Source of the DNA: Mesostigma viride
Taxonomy: Eukaryota; Streptophyta; Mesostigmatophyceae; Mesostigmatales; Mesostigmataceae
Assembly (NCBI GenBank): GCA_009746045.1
Contig: RPFO01000164.1
Span: 2,795,106-2,859,105 of the forward strand
DNA length: 64,000 nt
Reading direction: 5' to 3'
Made by a program: the position numbers and the translations under genes. The notes beneath the pieces were generated by a model, which was not told where the DNA came from, searched no databases, and worked only from the letters and a program-made list of their open reading frames with translations. How positions within the stretch are numbered: position 1 is the stretch's first letter; the number at the start of each line of letters is the position of its first letter. This document shows positions 43,337-60,214 of this stretch, one piece after another.

Positions 43337-44188
43337 ATGCCTGCAAGTGTACAAGGTGTTTTCCTCCGCTGCTTGATACGCTCAGCGGTCACTCAGCGGA
43401 AGGTATGTCAGATGTTCCCATTGTCTGATATCCCACTATCTCCCATTGGAATGGAAGCCTAGTGTGCGTGTGGTTGCATTGTTTGTTCACCGTTATAATC
43501 CCGTCTGCTACCAATGCGTGCATGCCGACACCTCTCATCCCGGTTTCGTTTCCTCCAGTTCACGGCTCTCCCAGCGTTCCGGGTTCGTCCGCTCGCTCGT
43601 CCTGATCAGGTACTGTCTCTGATGATCTACACGTTTCCCCGCGCAGTACTACCTATACTACGTTGTTAGGAGTGTTCCAACAATTACGAGGTGCGGCCGC
43701 CTTGCCTTGCCTGGCTTAGTGCATTCAATTACTCGGTCGGTGTACCATGTTTTCCCTCATCAGCATAGTATGTTAGGGTATTTGTGAGATCTCATAGCTC
43801 GTGCTCTCGTCCACATTCACCATGGCTATCTGTTCCGCAGCGCGTCGTCGTCGCATCGGCAAGGACTGCTGCCAGCGTTGGAGTTCATCTTGCCAATCAG
43901 TACTACACGACAGAGGTCGTCATCTCCAAGGCCTCGACAGCTTCCGGGTTGCTAGCGCTAGCAGGAATTCCTGTACCACCCCCAAGCGGCCCTTCCTACG
44001 TGGACACCATGTCGTCGATCTTGGTGAATACGCTTCCCATGGCATCCGTACAATCGTCCTACCGTAACAGACTGCAGATGGCAAATGTTATTACTTCGAT
44101 ACAATACATGATTGCTGGGCAGATGTTGGTACTTTCAAGGAAGGAAGGAATGCTGAGCATAATTGAAGAAATAACCAGCTCAAACTAG
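43337..44188 (+). CDS. Candidate 5' exons (organelle-targeting N-terminus) or separate small gene
   Basis: Three in-phase blocks can be drawn: 43337-43402 (MPASVQGVFLRCLIRSAVTQ RK, basic and Ser/Arg-rich like a transit peptide), 43559-43609 (FTALPAFRVRPLARPDQ) and 43841 onward (RVVVASARTAASVGVHL...), all with GT-AG borders and phase 0. The third stays open to TAG at 44186-44188, giving a 154-residue protein of no recognised family. Alternatively it is cut at a phase-0 donor TTG|GTGAAT (44023/44024) and spliced to 44780, giving the downstream kinase an organelle-type N-terminal extension. No TGTAA signal lies between 44188 and 44780, and the kinase has no in-frame ATG of its own there, which favours the second reading. 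Codon use is less GC-biased than in the kinase exons. Confidence 0.45.
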
Positions 44189-44779
44189 ACGCTGCCGTAT
44201 GCAACTTGGCCAATTTGGCGCGTCGCCAGGTTGCTGTGGGTGACTGCATGGGGGGATTGGAGCAGCCCTACCATCGCAGCACCGCCACATGTCCCATGCC
44301 ATCTCGGACCTGCTGCCTATGGCATAGTTGCCATGGGCGGCGCATGAGCTTGTAGTCAGTTGCTGGTTAGTAATATTATGCGTTGGTCTCCATGGCTCTG
44401 CATGGGTGACTGTCTGCGCTGGCAGCACGTGGTTGCAGTGCAGAACAGAACTGCATTAAATAGACATTGCTGCCCATGCGTTGCAAGTGGCCTTGAGGAG
44501 ATATTGCTGCTGGCCAGGTGCGCCTGGGAGCAAGGCTTGTGCTGAGGTGGCAGCTGAGGTGGATAATCTCGGTGGGCCTTGCACTTACGAGCACGTCCCG
44601 TTGGCCGATGAATCACACGACCATGACTTGCAACAGCACGCCATGGTGGCATGGTGGCTTGCTCGTCATCCCACCATGCCTTGCAATAACTCGTGACATT
44701 GATTCGAAAGGACGATACAACGAATGACATGCCACGATGTGCGATGGCGTGCAATGACTCGCCACCATAACATGTGCAG
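44189..44779. other. Intron or intergenic stretch before kinase P-loop exon
   Basis: No gene, repeat family or poly(A) signal is recognised here. I searched for a first exon ending in phase 0 with an ATG and found none, so it is probably an intron of the kinase gene. Confidence 0.4.
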
Positions 44780-51839
<7,060 letters not shown>

Positions 51840-52279
51840 GGGCGGGTGGATGGGGCAGCTGGCAGGTTTTTTTGCGGTTTCTGCTTTTTGTGCCCTGTGA
51901 CAGCTAGTTCTACTCTTGGAGAGATTTGAATGATATATCTTTTATGTGATTATAAGAGATGGCACCAGTATGGTTCTTAGTAACGTTAACTGTATGTTGT
52001 TTCGATTCCACGCAAGTGCCATGCCCATGGCAGTTCGCTGTAGAGCCATGGAGTGCGTGGGCTGGCTGGTGGGACGGTTAGGGGTGCATTGGTTATCCAT
52101 CCATGCAGAAATTTTATGGCCCCTAAAGAGCGAAACGTCTTCTAAATGACCGCACTCCACGCCACCTTTTTCATTGAGTCATTCCTTGAATGAAAGCTGT
52201 ACATAGTGGAATGGTTAGCTTTTGGGGGGGTAGCTGTGGTGTGGAGCTCGAAATAATGACCGTGCTGCAGTAATATGAT

Positions 52280-52284
52280 TGTAA
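52280..52284 (+). terminator. TGTAA polyadenylation-type signal for kinase-hub gene
   Basis: First TGTAA after the stop codon at 51839, about 440 bases downstream; another follows near 52350. The 51840-52447 interval shows no gene. Confidence 0.45.
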
Positions 52285-52447
52285 TGGTTAATTAAGTGCA
52301 AAAGAAACCTCGCAAAGTACCTCGATCAAGATGGCATTTTGAGTTTGTTGTAATTTGTGTGACCACGGGACAGACTATTCACAACGTAAATAGTACCATG
52401 CATGCATAATCTTAATTTTTCGAATAATAATATAATCATAATCTTAA

Positions 52448-54283
52448 CCCGTGTTTTTTTACAACGCGATACATCGCGTTGTAGGGTTAGAACGCGATGT
52501 ATCGCGTTGTAATCTGACACGTGGCAAACCTATTAAACATGCGATTTTTGGTCTGAAACTTTCAAAATAGGTCAGAAACATCTCATAGAATTCAAGAAAA
52601 AATCCTGGTATTTTTGGTTTTTTTTTGTGACAGCTGCAAACAAATATGTACCACTGAAATCAGGCATTTTCGCGGGACGAAGGTGAAGACGACGGCGATG
52701 GCGGCAGGTAGATCTCGCCAGTTTTCGCGCGAATTTGGCTGGTGGGTAGCACGACCATGATGATGCGTTCAAAGGTTGATAATTAGGTTTCTACGAGTTT
52801 GTTGAGGTACTGGGGCAAAGGAAACGTAGTTTTTTCCAGTTTCTCACCCAACTTTCATGCGGAAAACCTGGAAACCGGCATACATATTATTACGTCAAGA
52901 CTCGTGTCTGCTGCGGCACCATGCTTGGTATTTCCATGGTGTTTCGACTTCTTAACACATGTTTATTCATTCCGAACGCCCGGACTCTCGGCTAAACCGA
53001 GATTTGTGCAGACTTTTATTGGGTAGCTCCGGGCATGATGGTGCCTGCAAATAGCGTAAGGCGTGACCGTGGCTATTGCTACGGTATGCTGTATTTTCCT
53101 GGAAATGGCCTCTGCCACCGGCTCAATAGTGCTTGCAGGCGTAAGTATATCGTGTTTCTACCTAGTTTCTGCCAGTTTTCCACTTATTTCTACCGACCTC
53201 TGCCCAGCCTCTCTAAGACCGCCATCCTACTCGACGTTGCTTGCATGTCAGCCATAGCAGGTTGCAGTTGTGCAGTATTTAGGTGCTGTATACTCGTCAA
53301 GCCGTGCATATATCGTGAGGATTGGATGTTGATGGTTTATACTGCGTTGATTGTGCAAGAAGATCAGCTGGGTGCCCATAATCATGGTGTATAATCATGT
53401 GTTGTTAGCATCTTGCCACCATTTGCTAGCATGCATTCCAGCGTCATCTTTGCCTGCATGTAAGCTCATGGATCACTCAACCTATCCAAGCCTTGCATTA
53501 TGTACGTGCCTCTTTCTTTCAGTATTGCACGCGTTATGGAATGAAAACCCAGCACCTCCATTCCCACGAGGCATGTGCTCAACACGTTGTGAGAGTGGAT
53601 GATGCTTTGGCTATGGCTGCCTAATTCAGTCATATTAGGTCATCCAGTCATGATGTTTGATGCATGTTTGATGCAGTATAATAACTTATACAACACCTAT
53701 TTTCAACGTTTTGACCCTCCAAGCTCACTATGGCCCCGTTTATGGGGCTCGGGTCGTTGCGTAATGTTGTCAAGGGCTCTCATGTTTCCCACTGCGTTGT
53801 ACTGCGTTGTAATTGTGATGCTAATGAAAAATAGCTCCAGTGGCCCAATGGGCCTGAGTTTTGTTTCACAGAGCCTGCATATGTTGCCCATAGCTCGTGC
53901 AAGAAGCCAGATTTTTTTCATGAACCATTTGTGAATAAGCACACCGGTCGGATTCATTTGCAGATCGCGTTTTCCGCGTTTTCCGCGGCCCGGCACTGAA
54001 CGCAAAGGTTTTCACCTTTGCGGAGTGTCTGATCAGAAAGCACATGACTTGTGACCTAGGGTCAAGAAATCGCGGTCATGGTCAGACCCCCCTGTATTCA
54101 AACCAGTGTATCTCTCTAATGAATAAGCACTTTGTAGGTCGGAGTAGCTCAAAAAATCCTTTGATTTATGGGCTTTCAGGAAAGTATATACATGACCATG
54201 ACAAAAAGTTTTCCTTAGGTGCTATACGTGTTTAAAAAAAGCTTACAACGCGATATATCGCGTTCTAATTAAAAAAACACGGG
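52448..54283. mobile_element. piggyBac-like non-autonomous DNA element flanked by TTAA
   Basis: The ends are TTAA|CCCGTGTTTTTTTA on the left (52444-52461) and its exact inverse TAAAAAAACACGGG|TTAA on the right (54270-54287): a 14-bp terminal inverted repeat starting CCC with a TTAA target duplication, as in the piggyBac superfamily. Just inside both ends lie near-palindromes of the form AACGCGATRYATCGCGTT (two at the left, one at the right). The 1.84-kb interior has no recognisable transposase, so it is probably mobilised in trans. It contains a truncated SINE. Confidence 0.72.
53944..54037 (+). mobile_element. 5'-truncated SINE copy inside the piggyBac-like element
   Basis: Only the 3' 94 bases of the SINE (CCGGTCGGATTCATTTGC through the hairpin to GTCTGATCAG) are present, with one T-to-C change against the others. 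A 7-bp duplication AAGCACA borders it (53937-53943 and 54038-54044). Truncation at the 5' end fits LINE-driven reverse transcription. Confidence 0.8.
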
Positions 54284-54287
54284 TTAA

Positions 54288-56330
54288 ATACCAAGTCCCC
54301 GCCTTGCAGGAGGGCTGCCTTGCCACCGACGACGTCGTCCACCCCTTCACTTTGAAGGAATTGGACGGCGCCCTTGCTCGCCTGCGGTACGATGCGGCGG
54401 TCGGTGCCGACCACCTTTCTGCTGAGCTGCTGAAGACCCCTGATCCGGCGGTTAGGGATCTTCTGCTGGCGTTCTGCAACCGTGCATGTCCTGTTTTCTG
54501 ACGAGCCTCCGCCTGCTGAGTGGCAGACGGCCATCCGCGTCATGCTGTACAAGAAGGGCTCTGCTGCTGACCCCGGTAACTTAATCGGGACGTGTCAGCC
54601 TCCAGAGCGCCGCGCTGAAGGTCTTCATGCGCATGATGCTGCATAGGCTCCGCGCCGCGCTGGACCCACACCTGGGTGAGTCTCAGATGGGTTTCCGTCG
54701 TGGTCGTAACACTGTCATGGCTGTGTTTGTCGCGCGCCGGTTGATGGAGGAGGTGCGTCGCCTTTGCCCTGACAGTTTGCTGCTGGTCTTCATTTTTGTT
54801 GACTATATCAAGGCCTTTTACACGGTCCTCTGGGAGGCTCTTTGGGCCATCCTAGCTCTGGACCGGGTACCACCAGCGTTTATATATTGCTGCCGGCATT
54901 CGTCGACTGTATGAGGGCTCACAGGCAGTAGTGCGGACAGTCTGCGGAAGGCATGCACCACCCCACCATTCCCCCTTCACCACGGGGTGTGGCAAGGTTG
55001 TGTCCTGTCCCCATACCTGTTCGATTCCATTATCGTCGTGGATCACTGACGGACGGCGTCATGCGCCGGGCACGTGCGCGCTTTACTGCTCTTAAGGGCC
55101 GGGGTCGAGCCAGGCTTGGACATCCTTAACGAGAAAGAGCACGGCGGGGTTAAACCTGGCTACCGCCTGGCCGACCTGATTTATGTGGATGACACCACCC
55201 TCATCGCGCGCCCCGAGCACATTCAGACCTGGCTGGACTGTCTGGGCCTGGAGGCGAGGGCGGCCGGTGGGGTTGGAGATTAGTGTCAAAACTGAGGCGA
55301 TGGTGATTGGGGCCTCCAGTCGCCCGCCTCCATGCCGCGGCTGCTCGACGGGACGGAAGTCCCGTTCCGCGATCGCTTCAAACTGTTGGGGAGCTGGCTC
55401 ACTGACACCGCCGACGATGTGGACATCCGCATCGGCCTGGCCTGGGCTAGGCTCCGTTCGCTCAACACCTACTGGCGCTCCAAGGGCCTGGGCGAGCACC
55501 GCAAGCGCATGCTCCTCAAGGTCCTCGTCCTCACGGTGCTCACGTATGGCGCCGAGGCATGGACACTCACACCCACACTGGCAGCTAAGCTAGACGGCAC
55601 AGTTTACAGGATGCTCCGACAGGTCCTGAACGTAGGGTTTTCCAAGCGCCCGTCATTAGAGTCTTTGTATCAGGGCATGCCTCGTATTTCGGACGAGATT
55701 AGACAGCGTATAGGATCTAGCATGTGTAGGACACCTTGCTCGCACCAGCCAGGTCGACACCGCCCTTGGTCTGGCCGGCCCCCAGCGGCTTGGCCAGCCA
55801 GGGCAGCATATTCTGACCTGGCCTGGCCCCAAGGCCGCATTCCCAAGAGGGTAGGGAGACATGACACGAACTACACCCAGATGTTGCTGGATGACCTACT
55901 GGTCCCAGCCCAGTTTGAATACCGCATCCACTCTCTCTCCCTTCTTTGGACTGCCATGCAGAACAAGACGCGGTGGCAGAAGATTGTCAAGGCTTACACG
56001 CCCGACCCTGTGGGCAAGCCACCTCCCCCCAAGAGGAGGAGGCGTTTTGATTAAAATTAAATTAAATTAAATTAAATTATAACATGCCTCCGTGGGGAGG
56101 TCATGTAGCACATATTTCATGATGGATGGGGTGGAGGAAGCCGCGTGATCGAACTTCAGGCGTTTTGATGAGTAGGGTAGTTGGGATTTTTCTAGACTAG
56201 ATAGATTAGCGTTAGGATAGTAGTCAGATTACGCGGCTCTCTCCACTCCACCTTCCATCAAGGAATATGTTCTACATGATCTCCCAACGGAGGCATGTTA
56301 TAATTTAATTTAATTAAATTAAATCTTAAA
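54288..56330 (+). mobile_element. LINE copy 1: 5'-truncated non-LTR retrotransposon with broken RT
   Basis: Starts abruptly in the region before the reverse transcriptase and ends in a TTTAA-type tail. Translated blocks give typical LINE RT motifs: EWQTAIRVMLYKKGS, SQMGFRRGRNTVMAVF, FVDYIKAFYTVLWE and LIYVDDTTLIA (catalytic YVDD), then a C-terminal block of 240 open codons (55332-56054). At least five small frameshifts separate the blocks, so it is dead. The left edge touches the TTAA of the preceding DNA element; a weak TTAAAT duplication is possible. An antisense LINE fragment interrupts its 3' UTR. Confidence 0.85.
56052..56157 (-). mobile_element. Nested antisense LINE 3'-tail insertion
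   Basis: These 106 bases are the reverse complement of the LINE 3' end (TTTAA-type tail and about 75 bases of 3' UTR, clearly diverged from 56225-56330). They split the host LINE and are bordered by a 12-bp duplication AGGCGTTTTGAT (56040-56051, 56158-56169), so this is a genuine, severely truncated insertion rather than a local inversion. Confidence 0.8.
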
Positions 56331-56758
56331 TCGATCCTTCACGACATGCGTATCAACAATTGTACTTGCGTGTCATGCGCATAGGCATGCCACGGAGTGC
56401 TATATAAAGTTAAAAATATAATTACTGACATCAGAGTGAAGGCACACAATAAACAGGTTAAACATAAACAAAGCCAACGCTAACAAGTGATACCACGACA
56501 AAATAACTACATGCAGCAGGCATGGTACATTCGATATCCAAACCGCTGAAATATCGGGTAAGTGGGTATATTTGTTATCCAATTATTTCGACCAGATATG
56601 TGAAATGGGGGGTGAGTATCAGCAAATCCTAAACACAGCGCGGAAATATGAAGTAAAACAGCCTAACTAATAACCGTGCGGTCAAGGAGACAAACGTGCT
56701 ATATACATAGTAGTACTAATTTAGCATTCTCAATGAATATAGTAGACATGCTAATCTC
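56331..56758. other. Spacer between the two LINE copies
   Basis: AT-rich sequence without a recognisable gene, repeat family or terminal structure. Confidence 0.5.
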
Positions 56759-56769
56759 ATTTGAAAAAT

Positions 56770-59706
56770 GCTGGCAGTACGTCGCTTTGCACCTGCCGGC
56801 ACGGCTCAGCTAACGACAACACCTCCTTGATTTCTGCCTTAGTTTTTGCGGGATATAGCAGGATGGTTGCTGTCAAATGCAAATTCCAACGTCCCTCACA
56901 GGACTTGGTCACTTTTCGGGGCCCTAACGACCGTCAGGCCTGTACGTCTGGACTACGTGGTGGTACGGCAGCCCAGGTGCACTTCGATTCTGGATACCCG
57001 AGTGTTCGACCCACCCACGGTGTGCTCTGACCACCAGTTGGGGCGTGCGACCATTCGGCTCCGGTTCCACGCCCCCAAGCGCCGCACCGGCCAGTGGCAC
57101 GTCCTGACTGGTCTGCGCTACGCCCGGTCCGGCGGTCCGAGGGGATCCTGAGGACTGGACGGACGCCGAGCACGAGCGGAATTAAGCGGTGCCGCCGGGC
57201 GTACCGCCGGTACCCTTAGGACCTTTAGTAAAGGCCCAGGCGGACGTCGACGAGCTGGACAAGGGTACCTCCCAACGCTGCCATTTTTGCGGGCCCTGCG
57301 GCCCGCGCCCCGTTGCTGGCGGCCCGGCACCTGCCGGTCATGCCCCGCCGCCGCCCCGGCCCGCTCTACCGCCAGGACCCCAAGGTCTTGGCCGCCCGGC
57401 ACCGCCTCAAGCGTAACCGGGACCCGCTGCTGAAACCGGTGCTCACGGCCGCCCTTGTGGAGGCCTCACGCACATGCTCAGGACGCAGAGGCGCCGGGCC
57501 CATTGCATCGCAGATGCCAACGGCCTGCCAAGCTCGCAAACAGGGCAAGGACATGTGATACCACCTCGACCGGCTCGGCGGCCGGCAGCAGCTAGCGCAC
57601 CCCGGTGGAGCGCACACGGGGGACGACACGGCGCCCGGTCAGCCTTGACCGCTGGCTGGCCCACAATGTTTCCTTGACAGTTGGGGCTCGCGCCCCTCCC
57701 CAGCCGCTTAATCACCCCGTCGGAGACGGCCGCCCGTCTCGGTGTTGCCGGACCCCCCCCCGCCTCCTGCGCCGGCCCCCCTCCTCGGCCGCGGACTACC
57801 AAGTCCGGCCGCCTTGCAGGAGGGCTGCCTTGCCACCAACGGCATTGTCCACCCCTTCACTTTGAAGGAATGCAGACGGCGCCCTTCTGGCCACCTTTCG
57901 GCTGAGCTGCTAGCTGAAGACCCCTGCCCTGGCGGTGAGGGAGCTTCTGCTGGCGTTCTGCAACCGTGTCCTGCTCTCTGATGAGCCTCCGCCTGCTGAG
58001 TGGCAGACGGCCATCCGAGTCATGCTGTACAAGAAGGGCTCTGCTGCTGACCCCGGTAACTATCGGGACGTGTCAGCCTCCAGAGCGCCCCGCTGAAGGT
58101 CTTCATGCGCATGATGCTGCACAGGCTCCGCGCCGCGCTGGACCCACACCTGGGTGAGTCTCAGATGGGTTTCCGTTGTGGTCGTAACACCGTCATGGCT
58201 GTGTTTGTCGCGCGCCGGTTCAATGGAGGAGGTGCGTCGCCTTTGCCCTGACAGTTTGCCGCTCAGTGGTCTTCATCATTTGTTGACTATATCAAGGCCT
58301 TTTACACAGTCCTCTGGGAGGCTCTTTGGGCCATCCTAGCTCTGGATCGGGTACCACCAGCGTTTATTGCTGCCGGCATTCGTCGACTGTACGAGGGCTC
58401 ACAGGCAGTAGACTGTGCGGACTGCGGAATTAAGGCACCACCCCACCATTCCCCCTTCACCACGGGGTGTGGCAAGGTTAAGTGTCCTGTCCCCATATCT
58501 GGTCATTATTGTCGTGGATCACGTCAGGCACGCGTGCGACCTTTACCGCTCTTAAGGGGTTCAAGCCCGGCTTGGCCCATCCTTAACGAGCGCGAACACG
58601 GCGGCGTTGTCCCTGGCTACCGCCTGTCCGACCTGATTTATGCGGATGACACCACCCTCATCGCGCGCCCCGAGCACATTCATGTAGACCTGGCTGGACT
58701 GTCTGGGCTTGGAGGCGAGAGAGGCGGTGTTGGAGATTAGTGTCAAAACTGAGGCGATGGTGATTGGGGCTTCCAGTCGCCCGTGTCGATCTGCCGCGGC
58801 TGCTAGACGGGACGGAGGTCCCGTTGGCGTGATCGATCGCTTCAAACTGCTGGGGAGCATGCTCCCCGACACCGCCGACGATGTGGACACCCGCATCGGC
58901 CTGGCCTGGGCTAGGCATCGTTCGAACGCTCAAAACGTACGTACTGGCACTCAAAGGCCCTCGGCGAGCACCGCAAGCGCATGCTCCTCAAGGTCGTGGT
59001 CCTCACGGTGCTCACCTATATGGCGCCGAGGCATGGACGCTCACGGACACGCTGGCCGCCAAGCTAGACGGCACGGTAACCAGGATGCTCCGTCAGGCCC
59101 TGAATGTAGGGTTTTCCACGCATACATCTTTAGAAACTTTGTACCTCGCATTTCAGACGAGATTAGACAGCTTAGGATCGATAGCATTCGTAGGACATCT
59201 TGCTCGCATCAGCCAGGTAGACACCGACCTTGGTCTGGCCGGCCCCCGGCCAGCGGCTTGGCCAGCAAGGGCGGCATATCCTGACCTGGCCTGGCCCCAA
59301 GGACATACCCAAGAAGGTAGGCAAACATGTCATGACCTACCCACAGCAGTTGCTGGCCGACCTAGTGGTCCCAGCCCCATTTGAACATATAGCATTCACT
59401 AGCTCCTCTCTCTTGCTTGGACTGCTATGCAGAACAAAAAAAGGTGGCCGGAAGACGATTGTCCAGGCTCATACGCCAGCGCCCCTGTGCATGCCGGGCA
59501 AGCCCCCCCCCCCCATAAGAGGAAGGGGCACTTTGCTGAGAAGATCGAATAGTTAGGGTTTTCTAGATTAGATTAGCTTAGAGTTTAGAGTAGTTCGGTT
59601 TCGCGGCTTTGCCCACCTCCATCCATCCAGCAAGGGAAAATGTGCTATGTACATGTTCTCCCAACGGAGTCATCATTATAATTTAATTTAATTTAATATT
59701 TAAATA
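56770..59706 (+). mobile_element. LINE copy 2: 5'-truncated, frame-broken relative of copy 1
   Basis: Bounded by an 11-bp duplication ATTTGAAAAAT (56759-56769 and 59707-59717), giving exact limits. It begins within the AP-endonuclease domain, whose end is visible as RLDYVVVR ... VFDPPTVCSDHQL, continues through a linker, and repeats all RT blocks of copy 1 from about 57805, with LIYADDTTLIA as catalytic motif. It ends in TTTAATTTAATTTAAT. Multiple small insertions break the frame. Family knowledge: such elements also supply the enzyme that mobilises SINEs. Confidence 0.87.
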
Positions 59707-59717
59707 ATTTGAAAAAT

Positions 59718-60047
59718 AATTTCACGTAAATGGAAACAAACAGACAAGTATCGATATCGTCTGCATCATGCCCCAACCATATAGTTCTGGATGGGGACTT
59801 GATATAACTAGTACTAGATGGGTATATAATCCTCATCCGAGCTGTCCTCTACTGTAATGGCAGACGATCGAAGCGATAGTGTAGCGGCTATCCTCAGGGG
59901 CAATGACCACGGCCTGCGGACTTCTACCCTGGCTAGGAATGGGCCGCGGGGGCCGTGGGAAGCAACAGGATCACAGCCTTCAGGAAGGGTGGTACATGCG
60001 TGTCTAGGCCGGCCGGTACGCGCTGTGCATATGCGTGAAGCAATTGT
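59718..60047. other. Spacer downstream of the minus-strand gene
   Basis: A plus-strand ORF of 83 codons (59857-60108) has no recognisable similarity and I do not count it as a gene. Confidence 0.45.
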
Positions 60048-60052
60048 TTACA
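60048..60052 (-). terminator. TGTAA polyadenylation-type signal for the minus-strand repeat protein
   Basis: On the minus strand GTGTAAAC occurs about 165 bases after the proposed stop codon, the expected spacing for a chlorophyte 3' UTR. Confidence 0.5.
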
Positions 60053-60214
60053 CGCGTATATCTTCAACCTCTAATAAGATAGCGCGTCCGGAAACTCAAC
60101 AGCAGTGAAGAGAACCTCCTGCCCTGCCGCTCTAACAAGGGCGGTCAAAAGGGCTCTAACTGGGATGCGCTGGCCATATACCGCCGAAACCAGGCTGCGA
60201 CATGGCGCGCATGA

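Noticed and set aside
59857-60108. 83-codon plus-strand ORF
   Set aside because: No similarity, no splice or poly(A) context, and it overlaps the 3' region of the opposite gene.
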